Assembly (NCBI GenBank): GCA_015501075.1
Contig: JADNYJ010000342.1
Span: 1 to 34,173 of the forward strand
Reading direction: 5' to 3'
DNA: 34,173 bases
DNA from: Gymnopilus junonius
Lineage: Eukaryota; Basidiomycota; Agaricomycetes; Agaricales; Galerinaceae
Positions 1 to 11,855 of this stretch are shown in pieces. Every line of letters starts with the position of its first letter. Within the stretch, counting starts at the first letter, position 1. Under the pieces are notes generated by a model. It worked only from the letters and a program-made list of their open reading frames with translations. It was not told the DNA's origin and did not search any database. Position numbers and translations under genes: made by a program.

Positions 1-1965
1 TGCCTTCAAAGACCGATCCCATGATTACATAGATGATAGATGGTTCTATTCAATTATAAGGACCGAAGATCGGAGGCAAGATGTGGCACAAGACAAAGAC
101 AGGACAAGAGAAGAAGATTAAGAAGACAATAATGGACGCAGAATGTTGACAGAAAGATACCAAATGAAAAAACACTGCTTTATAATTGCGTTTGGCTCAA
201 TGGGGCCGCGTGTTATGGAGCGGTGATTCTGCCAACCTCTGCCTCTGCCCGCGGAGGGGAGCACTATGGGTGCATTCATCGCGTCGAATGTGTTTCAAGA
301 AGGAGGAAGCTTTATCCCACGAACGCGGATGATATCGACGAGAGCTTTAACAAAGGCTGCCTGTGAACGTTCTTAAAGTGGTACACTTTTAGAACCCTTT
401 GTCTACTAGTTCATGTGCCTAGAGAACCACTGATGAGGATTCTGAGAGGGGCAAAAGTGGGCGGTTCAGATAATCGAAAGACCACAGCAGAATGGGGCTC
501 AAGAATATACACAAGCGCATCTCGTTCCCTGTCCCGAGTCCCCGACGGCTTGCGAAATTCCGTAACTGAGATTGGCGGAGCGCGCACGCTGGTCAATAAA
601 GTCCCGGATGGCAGATGGATAACAATCAATAGAATACATACTAGTAGACCTTTCAGGGAATTTGGTGCTAATCCATCTGTTCCATTCTGCAGAAGCCGAG
701 TTAAAAGCAAAAGCTGCAGAACCACCACGCGCAAGACTGGATGGCAAACGGAACATCGCGAAAAGAATGGATTCGATAGGGCTTAAATCGACCAGAAGGT
801 TTAGAGTTGTGTGGTTGTACGTCGTGTGTATAGAAATTGTATTGATTTCCTTGTATAGGGTGAGCTGCTGATACGGATCACCGGAGAGAAAGCTTAGGGA
901 AAGAAAATGCAGGAAAGGATAAAAGAATAGCATAACTCGAGTACACTGTTTTCTTTTCGCTTATGCTTGCTTGATTGTAAACTTCTTCAGCGTCTCGAAG
1001 CGAGCGAATGAGAACGTTGAACTGGTCCCTGCCCAGGAAAGCCTCCACCAGGCGGCATATCCAGGAAAGGCAAAAGGCCAGGGCATTTCAGAAAGAAGAT
1101 TTTTAAAGGGTACGCTTAACCGCATGTTTCATACACATGCGCACAGTAAGGGCAAGGGACGCGGGACGAGCTTCGAAACACGAGAAAAAATGACAAGGAA
1201 TTGGAAAAATATAGAAATAAAAATGCCCAAATATTTAGAGCGCCCGTGATTGGGTTTTATGTTGAGCAAAAAATAGACCATGGACGAAATAAATCCAAGA
1301 ATTTCGAGATGTGGGAACGGGCCTTGGAGATTCCACATGTTCATGCAAGTTTCAGGATCATAGGTGTGGCGGGAGAACGGCGACTAAATTCCGTCGTCAT
1401 CCGAGGGTGTAAGTGACCAAGGGTAGAATCAGGCTTGAATAGACTTCTTTGAAGAAAAAATACCGAGCATCCTGTCAGAGTCTGTCTTTTGTCATGGCCG
1501 CCGAACATTGGAATGAGGTGACGATCAGCCTAGCACTATGTGCTAGTGCTAAGAGCACCTACGCCAAAGTGCAGGTCGATGAACATTTACACTGGCCCAA
1601 TCGGTGGAAGTACCCAGGGAGATCCTTTTTAGATTTTATGCAAGCGAGCCAAGACTCGGGGAAGAGTTCCGTAACGGATCCAGACTTGATGCTGAAGTTT
1701 GACTCCTCTGCGGTACGTAAAAGCAGAAGGAGAGACGGACTGTCGTCAGGTATCCAGAGAAATCCACTGTGGTCGTTGAGGAGCGAAAGCAACCCTCGCA
1801 AGCGGGCGTTTATTCGGTTGAAGGGATGAATTTTCAGTTACCTGGTAAGAGACGAACCGAACCGGGCTGGACTGTGACTTGAGCTAGGTGATCCCGTGAC
1901 CTTACCCTTTGCGAAAGAGTCACGAGCTCTGATTACGGTTTCAACCCACCAAAGTGAAAAGTTCT
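1..1965. other. Intergenic / upstream region, no supportable gene
   Basis: Short open frames occur on both strands, but none resembles a known protein, none has a convincing exon-intron structure, and overlapping frames compete. The last few hundred bases must contain the promoter and 5' leader of the bromodomain gene that starts at 1966. I see no clear TATA element. A gene lying outside the left edge could have its untranslated end here; the sequence does not decide this. Confidence 0.5.
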
Positions 1966-4900
1966 ATGGACGAAAACGCTCAGTCCTTTTCACCATCCTA
2001 CAGCCAGCCCGACTCTCATCAGCCAAAGCAAACGAACCCGTCTGCGTCCGGTTTGACCCTTGTCATTCCTTCCCTCAAGAGTCTGAAGGCTTCTCAGTCT
2101 GCCAGCAAAGCAAAGAGCCGTCCAGCATCGCACCTCAATTCTCCTGCTGTTTATCAGGATGTCGAGCTTCAGGAGAGGAAGATACCTCGTCCGATTAAAC
2201 TTAAACCTCTCAAGGAGGTCCTTACCAAGCTCATAACACAGTTAAAGAAGTTGGTAATTTTTTATGTCCAAATATTTTAATTGGTGCTCATGCCACATCT
2301 TGATCTATCTATAGGAAGGATGATTATGCTTTTTTCTTGCGGCCAGTCGATGCTGTCAACGTTCCTGGTTACTCTGATATTGTAAAGCGTCCAATGGATC
2401 TTGGTACTATGTCAGTAAAAGTCAGTAGAGGAAAATATCGCTCGTTGGAAGAGTTTGCAGTACGTCATACTCATTTTGTATCTGTACACTTGATTTATTC
2501 TTCATCAGTCGGACTTTTGGCTAGTCACGAACAATGCGAAGATGTTCAACCCACCCGGGTCGATATATTACACAGAGGCCGATAAATTAGAAATTTGGGG
2601 TCTTGAACACATCGCCAAAGCCTCTTCAACCGTCATCCAATATGAGACGGATTGGAATATAGATGTCGAGGAAGACGACGATGCCACGCCTGTCAATATT
2701 GATGGAGATGACGACGATAACACGAATGCTCCAACACCCATGGATGTGGACTTGGCGAGTCTACGCGAACGGTCTACCTCTGTTGTGTCTCAAGTTCCTC
2801 AAGTGCCAGGTCCCAGCAGTAGGCGGGGTCCAAGAGGCCCGTACAGGAAACAAGGACAGAGTGCTGCTGCTCCTGGTACGCTTTCAGAGACATTGGAACC
2901 TGATGGTGGGCTTCCGGGCTCGAAAGACGGCCTTGGTGCCTTTCCTTCCGGATCCGATTGGGCGAAAACTATGCTCGCTCTGAAACTCAAAGGTACACTT
3001 TCGTTTGTTCTTCGTTTGCATAATCTGAATCTTATCGTTCATATCAGGAAAACGTTATAAAACAAAAAAGGAGAGGCTACGTATCGAACGAGAAGGACCT
3101 CCATTACATCCAGATGGCAGTCTCGATTACACTGAGAGTATGTCATGGAATGTCTATTTTTAAATCGATCCTCGCTCATCAAAAATTCTTTTAATTTTCA
3201 GTGGAAGATCCCTTCTCAGTACTGTCCTTCTTCGTCCCAGATCCTCCTACACGGCCTCATCTTGTACCTCTATACCCTCCCTTGTTTAACTCCGCTGGAT
3301 CCTCGTCTTCATACCCCGCTCAAGCTCCACCACCCTCAGCGATCTCACAATCCCATTCACAATCACAACAAGACCCCTCATCATCACATACCCCTCGGTC
3401 ACATCTTTCCCCAGGACCTACTTCAGCTACAACAACCACCGCGTCAGCCTCCGCAATAGCCCCCGTAGCTTCTTCCTCTTCTGCCCCTCCTTTCCCAGGT
3501 GCTACATCTGTCTCGCTCGATCATCCTTCATTGTCGATTCCTTTTTTACAACAACTGCAGTTTGATAATGACAGCTATGGGAAGCAGAAGCAGAAGCAAG
3601 GAGGATACGTGCCGCAGTCCTCTCAGGCAGCTACATCCGTGTCTTCATTGAAAGCGACAGCGAGAAAACGACGTCACTGGACTATAGTCCGGAACGCCAG
3701 TTCGTACAGACAAAAAGGAAAGGAGAGAGAAGATTATTATAGTTATGATTTTACGCAGGACCCGTTGGTCGGCAGTGCTGGGCTTGATCCATTGACTTCA
3801 GCTGTTCCTGGCGCGTCGTGGAAGGCACCACGAGAGGCCCAAGCTGTTGACTTCGGATCTTTTTCTGTCCTTGCAGGTGCGTTGGCGGAGGAGATGCAGA
3901 GGAGGTTTGGCAGTGAAACGGTCACTGCACAAGTCCCATCCACTACGGCTACGACTTCCACTACGGCAGGCTATCCTGCCTACTCCACATTCTCAGCGGT
4001 GCCCACTGCTCCTTTGACACCCGTCGTGTCATCCACTGCTGGTGCTTCTATTACCGGAATTGGGACCGGCGGGGCTAGCGGCGTGGCGCAGGGCGCTGCT
4101 ACGACTTCTGTTACGGACCAAATGAAGCCGGGGACCCGGACAGATCAAGAGGTGGCATTTGATTTGATCCGAGAGAGTTTGGATTGTGAGAGGGCTGCTA
4201 AAACTCAAAGTCAAATTGAAAGCCACGGTGTGAGTCAGAGTGCGTTATCAGGCACTGGCGTGGGCGTGGGTGCGGAGGACAGTAGGAAGAAGAGAGGGAA
4301 AGAGAAAGGCAAGGGGAAGGCAGATGGCGCGGTGCATCATCAGCATGCAAATGGTACTTCAGCTTCAGGTACTAGTGCAAAGGCTGCTGAGTATTACTTT
4401 ACGACGCAGCGTGCTGCGGAGGCGGAAGAGTATCTGAGGGATTTGGTATATGGCGGTCTGGAAGGTTTTGCATACGTGAGGAGCTTGGCAGAGTTTGTGG
4501 ATGGGGATTGTTATTACAAGAGCAAGGACGAAGAGGTAGGCTTATACTTTCATTCATGCATTCTGTTTCTGTAATTGTTTGAGACGCATATCCTTACTTA
4601 TTCTTTAAAAATTTCTAGGATTTAGAAACGGAAATCGACACGGACATGGATATAGACATAGACGAAAAGAGGAAATCGTCTCAGTACCATCCTTATAACC
4701 CCACTCTAGGCATGCCCCTTGCTCAATGGGTGGTACAAAACATCGTCGACCCTCTGACAGAGGGCCGGCATTCTCTATTACGACAAGCAGCTCTGGAACT
4801 CGCGCGCCAGCAGGCGCATGCTCCAAATGCCTCTCATCGCCCTCTGCCTCATCAATACCCCCCAGGGAGCGTCGCCGCTCAAGTGCACGCTTCTCTGCAT

Positions 4901-5605
4901 TTGTATCCTGCTGCTTTACTCGCGCTCAGCGCGTTGGTGCAGGTTAGGCTACATAAGATCGACATGGGGTCGTTGATCAAAACTCCCAACGAGCTGTTTT
5001 TGAGCGAGGAAGAGTGGTTCGGGAAGACTGTTAAAGAGAGGAGAAGGGAGAAGTCGGGGGTGATGAAGGAGAAGGAACAGGTTAAGGTTGAGGAAAGCAC
5101 TGCTATTGCTGGTAGCCTTGATGCCATGGAGGTGGAGGAAGAGGAGGAGGAGGAGCCTGAGCTGACGTCGGCTAATGTCGATACGAGCGTGCAAGTGACC
5201 AGTAACGGTGTAAAGAATGGCAGTTCCAGGCCGAGTATGGCATACGAGCAGGAAGGGCCAGAAGAGCTGAGCGAGGTGTTGGATTACGTCGCAAATCTCA
5301 TAGTCGAGGTGGACAAGAGAAATAAAGGTACCTCAGCTTCCACTGGAGGTGTCAATGGGCATTCTGCTGCTACTACGAAATTCGAGGAGCGGGAGGTGTC
5401 AACGACTACTATGCAAGGGCCCCAATCTTCATCTACATCTACGTCGACGGCCCAAGGTGTGGAAGACCCACTCATCCGCAACCTCCGCCTCAACCTCCTT
5501 GCGCTTGCTAAACGCGCCCCCTTGGATACTATCGCGCGCCTTCCAAAGGATCTCGTGCCGGAGCACATACGGCATTTCGTCCCGACGCTTGGGTCAACTA
5601 CATAG
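1966..5605 (+). CDS. Bromodomain-containing protein (chromatin reader), 6 exons, 1107 aa
   Basis: Coding exons are 1966-2249, 2315-2459, 2509-2992, 3048-3137, 3202-4535 and 4619-5605; together they give exactly 1108 codons including TAG. The first intron could instead be 2254-2318 (GTAATT donor) with the same total length. I prefer 2250-2314 because it yields the usual bromodomain sequence KKDDYAFF. The bromodomain spans about residues 80-178: KKDDYAFFLRPVD, PGYSDIVKRPMDLGTM, then NAKMFNPPGSIYY, with N157 in the position that binds acetyl-lysine. Bromodomains recognise acetylated histone tails, so a nuclear role in transcription or chromatin remodelling is expected; the domain resembles BRD7/BRD9-type readers (family knowledge). 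The remainder is low-complexity Ser/Thr/Pro-rich and acidic sequence (a run of Glu near 5137-5157) with patches such as PLAQWVVQNIVDPLTEG that look conserved. The start is the first ATG in frame; an upstream GTG is not needed. Confidence 0.88.
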
Positions 5606-8600
5606 CGCTTTTTCGTTTCGGCCTTCCTGATCTGTGGTTGGTCGAGCGCGACAGGTTCAACGGGTTGGCAGCTGGATTGGTTTGATAGTGTGACTTGTCA
5701 CGACTAGGGTCGGTAGGAGCAATTAGTCATTTGGCTCGGTTCAGCCGTCCAGTTGAACTTTGGGGTGGACACTGGAAGAGTCGGCTCGGCAACCAGAGTC
5801 TAGACCGCTGTCACAGGCAACGATGACGATACTTGACGATGATGGCATGAATTGATTGGGTTGGTTCAGTCATCCCGATGATTGCCGGTCCGCAGGGACA
5901 GGCTCGTGGTCGATTGTTCCGTCGGGTTGCCTAGTGGGGGAGGAGGCGCTAATCTTTTTTGGTTTACTGCTTTTTACACCAGGTTCAATCAACGAGATGG
6001 CGCCCTGGTTGCGATTAGATGAAGACGACCGGCTAGATGCTTTCAACATGCCGAACAATCTCCGCGTTCTATCTGGAAGATAGGCCAAAGGTTGTCTACG
6101 GATTACACACTCCTTGTCAAGTGTTTCCATGGGTTCAAGCTCCTCGACCCTTTCCATGTCATGTTTTGCCGTATGGCTGTTTCTCGCTCTCAGAATCGGA
6201 TGCACATGCCGATTGCTATTACGTTGAAGCGTTTAAACGACGCGATGTTTTCGGTTAATTGCACTTTGTCGTTGACGCTTTCACCTTCTCACCCCTCGAT
6301 TCTCAGTTCTGCTTGTGGGCCTGCTGTCTCCATACCAGTTCTATATCTGTAGCATTCGCATTATTCTATATGGTATTTCATTTGGAACCTTTTGATCTTT
6401 GTAACTTACTTGCAGATACGTATTGGATTTTACTCTTCATTCTTAATCGTAGTCGTTGCCATCGTTTCGTTTCATCATCGACGATAGAGACTCGATTAAC
6501 CGGGTCGTTCGCCAACCACCCCTGAACTTGCTGCTCATTGAGCAGCAAGTTAAGTCTCAGTATAGACAGTTATTCTCTTTACCGAGGTCAGAGAGATATC
6601 GGCTGGTTTCCACTGAACGACGAGATAACCCGAGATCACCGATAGATATTTTACTACTTAATTGGTACTAGTGATCTACGACGATGACAGATGCTAAGCC
6701 TTAATTAAATAACTGCTTCCAACGCAGCACACTTTGTATTTTGCAAAATTAAACCTCGATCTCCAAGATGAGATCGGAATGCGCAGTTGGGCTGAGGGTT
6801 CGACTTTACCTATTTTCATCTAGATGCGTTAGTTTATTTTCTTCTTCTTCACATCCTTCTTGGAGACGGATGCATGTCGCCAGGTTTCAGCAAATTTCAT
6901 TTCGAGTGGGTTTTGGTAGGCTGTGAATGTGAAGAACCTTAATTACGGAAACCGATACAAAAGACTTGTCATTTCATATCGTGCTAGGTAGAAGAGGGGG
7001 ATGGTAGAAGAAATGAAGTAAATTCAGGCTATTCGCGTACCATGGCCTGCTGGTAAATGTCTTTTGGAATTGGTCGATCTTTAATGAATGACGACACTTA
7101 ATGGAATCCTAATAGACGGGTTGCCCTTTGTGGCGCAGACTTTGCCACGAGTTGCTGGATAATTACTTACATGATGTGTGACGGCTGTCGTAGTCTAATA
7201 GTAGTCGAGTCCACGAGGCACATGACAGACGGACGTGTCCCAATTAAGATTTTCACACAACTTTCGAATTGCAAGCAATGATAATGCGCAATAATAGGAC
7301 ACGGCGTGTTCTCCTCAATGCAATTCCGAGGAGGCTCAATATTCCTAGTTCAAGTCCAAGGATCCCCAAATTCAACTTATAATAGTGGAAGGAGTTGGTG
7401 TGCAGTTACAGTTTACTCAAGGCAAAAAGATTACAGCCCTAGAATACTCCGTCAGTTATCTCGGCATAGGTAGAAAATAGATAACTTTGCTTTAGTTAAC
7501 GAGTTTCATATTTATCAATAACTACCGCCTATACATCGTGTCAAAAGAGCATGCTTGTACGTGATCTTCAGCGATCTATAATAATAGATACACAATCTAA
7601 TGATTTATCTAATATTCAAATATAAGAAATTTGGAAGTCAAGCCTGCAGCTTTAAACTCTTGAACGAATGGTCTCTTTCTGGAGGAATGAACTTGGCATA
7701 ACATAGGGAATGGGCGTACTTGTCAAGTTGCCTTGTACTTGTCAAAGAGACTACTTAAACTTACAGAATACAATTGGAACCTGATACAAGTTACAAGTAT
7801 TGCAATACTGGTCGTAAACCTTTGACCTTTTATGAAGAGCAGAGGATGACAGAACTTTGAGTACCATGAAACTCGGACAGCCTGAGGGCACAGCCATTCC
7901 GGAGAACCTTTCTTCACTCTCTTTTCAGTAACTGAATGAGAGATTAGGTTCAAAAGTTGAAATGAAATAATAAAGGAGCAACTCGTAGTATACTCCATGA
8001 CTGGGGAAGAGCAAGCAGACCGCAGATAAATTCTATACGTCCCGAATGAGGCAAAGTTTATTTTTAGAATAACCAATCCTGCTGTGGCGCATCACGCGAT
8101 CGGTCTGAACCTACCACCATGATCATTGTCTACAGTCTATCCGTGCACGTCGTCCTTCTAATGAACCCAGGACCCTTATTTTATCAGCGCTTGAGTTATG
8201 TTTGCACACTACCTTGCAAGACCTGGTAATTTTACACTCGTTGATGACATCACCTGATTACTTACGGTCTGTCATCGAACTTACAGTGCTATAGGATGCC
8301 CTGTTCTAGGGAGCTGCATGCAATGTAATGCCAGGAATTCTTGACTGATGCCATAGAAGACTTACTTGGTTCCCTGACTTGTATGCAACTTTCGGAACTC
8401 CACTAGGAGGGCGTATGTGTCATAATTGCTATCCGTGTTCACGTATTCAGGACTCATCAGTTCCATAGAATGAGCTATCCATCTCTGAAAGCTCCTGACT
8501 TGTGGTATTTATACCATGTATCACCTTCTGCTATGATGATTGACAGGGGGCCACGAACATTGTTCATCCGAATAATTGGATTTTCCTCATATTTATAGTT

Positions 8601-8643
8601 TCGCAATGGATTGAAAAGTTGTGCAGCCTTCTGTACCGTTCCA
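5606..8643. other. 3-kb intergenic region
   Basis: No gene is supported here. Open frames on both strands (for example minus 5870-6205 and minus 7723-8076) lack family resemblance and splice context. The first few hundred bases are probably the 3' untranslated region of the bromodomain gene. A perfect short inverted repeat lies at 6525-6551. Sequence from about 6700 to 8600 is AT-richer with frequent stops in all frames and looks like ordinary non-coding DNA, possibly old transposon debris, although I found no element ends. Confidence 0.5.
6525..6551. repeat. Perfect 13-bp-arm inverted repeat
   Basis: The arms AACTTGCTGCTCA (6525-6537) and TGAGCAGCAAGTT (6539-6551) are exact reverse complements around a single T. 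It lies about 0.9 kb downstream of the bromodomain stop codon, with no gene nearby. It could be a cruciform, a hairpin in a 3' transcript, or a remnant of a mobile element. Function unknown. Confidence 0.85.
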
Positions 8644-10022
8644 ATGCCAGGCGACTCTTTTCCCATTGACGTTGCTCAAATGGTGGGCCTGTTCATGGAA
8701 AGCGTCTTTTATGGGTGAGTAGTTCTTCCATAAAATGAACTGAACCTGAAATGCGGAACTCGCTCTTCTAACAGTTAGTACTTGTCCAAAAAATGTTCTC
8801 CTCGCCTAATTTTCGTCTCTCATCCAGGGGTCTCCCTCGTTTCTTTTTTCAACTGCCTTCGAGTTCTCCTCTTGTCGGAAGGGAGGTTCAAACCCCTTCA
8901 CCAAATAAACAAGACGGTGATGTTCGCAGCTTCGCTTATGTTCATTTTTGCTACCTTGGATGTCACTTTCCACTTGCGACATAACCTCGAAGCATTCATA
9001 TATTTCAATGGCGATCCAGAGGCTGAGTTTTACAAGACGTCCAATTGGATCAATGTTATGCCGTTGGTGCTTTATGTCCTCCAGACATTTGTTGGAGATA
9101 GTATTCTGGTAAGGGCGTCGTTTGTAATCCTATGAAATCCTACATTGACACGATTTCTAGATCTTCAGGTGCTGGATCATATACGAACAAAACTGCCTGG
9201 TCGTCGCTCTACCAATTCTTTTTTGGTTAGGCACAGCAGGTATGTTTGAAACCTCCCTAGTAAATACTCACTCCAGCTTTTCCCTGATTATGCAGCTTGT
9301 GGAGCAGTATCAATATACACCGAGGCCACGCTCGATACATCTCAACAGCTACTTAATTCTTCTCGCCTCAAACCGTTCATCACGGGTATGCTTTGCCTGA
9401 CGTTGGTCACTAACATCCTTACAACCTGTACGTCGGAAAGCGTCATCTTATTTGATATCGTTTTCAATTGCGTCACCTTTAGCTCTTATTGTTAACCGTA
9501 TATGGACTGTTCGACAATCCTTGAAGCAGGGGTTCACTCTCATCACGGGTTCTCCTCTTACAAATCTAATTATTACCTTCATTCAGTCAGGTCTGCTGTA
9601 CACCTTTTCTGTCGTTATATTGTTTTCTTTGTACATGGCATCCAATAATGGCCAGTACGGTGTTTCCAACGCGGTATGTTTCAAAAAACTTAAGTGACTT
9701 CCAAATTCTGACTTGACTACGTATGGCGGTTCGATGATCTCATAGATTGTACAGATTATCGTAAGTAGCCTTGTATACTCCGTGATTCCCTTGATAAAGC
9801 CTGGTTTGTTCTTAGGGCATCGCTTTTAATCTCATGATCACCAGCGCGGACCGCCGCCATCCAACTTCCCATTCGGGTCGTTCGCAGGGGAACATCGCCC
9901 TCCATATCCCAGGGATCAATTTCCAGCAGACTGTTTCCTGCTTCACAGACCCGCCTACACTTGTGAAGTCCGAATTTGATGTCGAAAATTTGTCAAGCAA
10001 TCAGGAATGGGAAGCTCATTAA
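8644..10022 (+). CDS. Seven-transmembrane fungal protein of unknown function (frame problem at first junction)
   Basis: Exons read as 8644-8714, about 8828-9108, 9161-9239, 9296-9427, 9483-9673, 9746-9760 and 9816-10022, giving about 324 residues. Seven hydrophobic segments are visible, including VMFAASLMFIFATLDVTFHL, FVGDSILVIFRCWIIY, MLCLTLVTNILTT, GLLYTFSVVILFSLYMA and VQIIGIAFNLMITS. Signatures such as RFKPLHQINKT, HLRHNLEAFIY, NNGQYGVSNA and LMITSADRR match a large family of uncharacterised Agaricomycete membrane proteins that I recall; no function is established. Exon 6 is only 15 bp (IVQII) but is required for frame and family sequence. The anomaly is the first intron: donor GTGAGT at 8715 leaves two codon bases, while the acceptor at 8826-8827 (exon from 8828) needs one, so exons 1 and 2 are off by one base. 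Either there is a frameshift in the GGGG run at 8827-8830, a sequence error, or a different first exon. Confidence 0.7.
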
Positions 10023-11334
10023 AGTTGCCAGGTTAATTCCAGTCTTGTGTCTCTGGCCTATGAGCGGGCCAGTTGATGGGAGGCTAATTCCATCATGACT
10101 ACAACACGTTGATAGAAGGGCGACTTTTCCTTACTTGTTTGGCGTTCACGAACCAACCAGCCGGTTTACTTTCGTCTCCATCCAGCCTAGAATAGATCTC
10201 CTGTACTAGATTTGGGTTTCTATGCAAATAAAATTGCCAAAATACAGCTATCTTGCGACTGGGCGGGTCTTCCGCAGTGAAATGGAGCGGAGAGCGTGAG
10301 GCAGTGTGGTTTTGATCGTAGTTTAAGCAGAGAAAATAGCTTGGTTTCTTCTAGGCAAATAGACGTGAGCACGTTTGGATCAATGCCGATTGTCTACTGT
10401 TTTCTTTTCTAGATTCCCTTTCTGCAATTATGCAGGCTTTGACAATACGTCCAAGCATGTTGTGGATTCTTGTGGATGTCATAGCCCTGCTAATGATCCG
10501 ATATTTGTCCAGCGGGAGGAACCGAACTACCGCGGAAGCAAATCCGGCAAGTGCGCCTCTTAGATCTAGACGCACCATCATAGCAGTGTACCTGACATAT
10601 AATTTCTGGCATCGAGTCTCTGCTAGGCCTACCGCCTCTAACTTCGCGTATTCCCTGTCTGTACGCATGTTCTGTCTCGCAACATTGGCTGACCTCCCAA
10701 CATGCGGAGTTCACTGTCACGCTCAGAAATTAGAATGAATCAATTGATTCTACTTCCATCCGACAGCCCTTTGGCTCTCAGGCTGCTGGATATGTCTTAA
10801 TTGCGCTATAATTCTCTTATGTCTTGCCATCTTTGCATCCAGGACCGGAACTTCATTTCGTGATTCTCTTATTATTATACCGTTGACTCGGAAACACAAT
10901 CGGTCCTATTTCCGTGTCTTTATCAAGCTCGAGACCTCTTGGCCGCGGACTTAGAAATAGAAACATCTGTGGTTTGGTCTACTAAGCCTAAAGTCTGGAC
11001 CTTCATCATTTCCAAAATCAAAAAAAAAAAACTATGCGGAGCCCATAGCCTGCAAACGAGGCAAGACCTTGACCATGGTGGTAATTTTATTTTACGTGGG
11101 TATCCTGACAAGTCTTGTTCTTTTTTTCGTCATGTCAGACGGCATGAAACCTTGTGGTTGTTCACGAATAACTTGCTTCGTTTGTTCCATTTAGTATCAT
11201 CATTACGAAATCCTAGGACTTGCGCACAGTCTTCTCGTTTCGTTGCCTTCAACTTTCCAGATACAGGTTTCTTTCTTTTGAGGGGTTCTTTTCCCTCGCT
11301 AATACGCAGTATGATCGGCGTTCGGTTTGACTGC
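10023..11334. other. Intergenic region, nothing recognised
   Basis: Several overlapping short frames are present around 10350-10740 on both strands, without recognisable motifs. An A-run of about 12 bases occurs near 11020-11031. I see no RNA gene and no element ends before the TIR element at 11343. Confidence 0.45.
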
Positions 11335-11342
11335 TTCATAGT
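11335..11342. repeat. Target-site duplication, left copy (TTCATAGT)
   Basis: Identical to 11847-11854 immediately outside the right TIR of the 504-bp element, as expected for a staggered-cut insertion. Confidence 0.85.
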
Positions 11343-11846
11343 AGGACCCCGGACAATAGGCTCAAATGTCGGATCCCAAAATACCCAAATTTTCGGTTTT
11401 CTGTCCGTACCGATTTTCAAAAAATTTGTCCGTTTTTACTCTGGCCTAAGTGAATTTTCGAAATCCTGTCCGGACTAGGGATCCGGCCTTAAAATCCCTA
11501 AATTTGGTCAAAAAACCGGTTTTTATGCATTTTCACGCATTTCAGAACTCTGGAGACGTTCTCCGACTACGAGATCTAAACAAGTAAAATAATGACGTAG
11601 TCAAGGCTCGAACAAACGAGCTCGAGACTTCGATGCACAACTGTCAGTCTGTCACTTACCATTGGGATATCTGTCCGTTTTGGAACATGGCCTACGAGAA
11701 TATGACAGCTGGTGTCCGTACTCTGGATCCGGCCTCACACCCTCCACCCTATGATTTCTGTCCATTTTTCCTCCGGCCTACGGCCGGAATTTCGTGAGAT
11801 CTGTCCGTTTTGGGATCCGACATTTGAGCCTATTGTCCGGGGTCCT
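11343..11846. mobile_element. 504-bp non-autonomous TIR element (MITE, hAT-like by 8-bp TSD)
   Basis: Positions 11343-11381 and 11808-11846 are exact 39-bp inverted repeats beginning AGGACCCCGGACAATAGG. The element is flanked by the direct repeat TTCATAGT at 11335-11342 and 11847-11854; the following A extends the match to nine if the left end is drawn one base further in. An 8-bp target duplication with short TIRs is typical of hAT-type MITEs (family knowledge). The 426-bp interior has no credible coding sequence; longer frames simply run across the ends. It carries many copies of the core TGTCCG/TGTCC, for example near 11402, 11424, 11466, 11672, 11713 and 11803, as subterminal repeats that could be transposase-binding sites (inference). 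Perfect TIR identity suggests recent insertion. Confidence 0.9.
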
Positions 11847-11854
11847 TTCATAGT
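11847..11854. repeat. Target-site duplication, right copy (TTCATAGT)
   Basis: Direct repeat of 11335-11342. The base after it (A) also matches the first base of the left TIR, so the duplication may be counted as 8 or 9 bp. Confidence 0.85.
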
Positions 11855-11855
11855 A

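Noticed and set aside
5870..6205. 111-codon minus-strand frame downstream of the bromodomain gene
   Set aside because: Charged, low-complexity translation with no recognisable motif and no splice partners; probably antisense noise in the 3' untranslated region.
10939..11478. 179-codon open frame on the plus strand
   Set aside because: It runs from unique DNA through the left target duplication and TIR of the 504-bp element without any family resemblance; the minus strand is also open over 11130-11420, so this is a compositional artefact.
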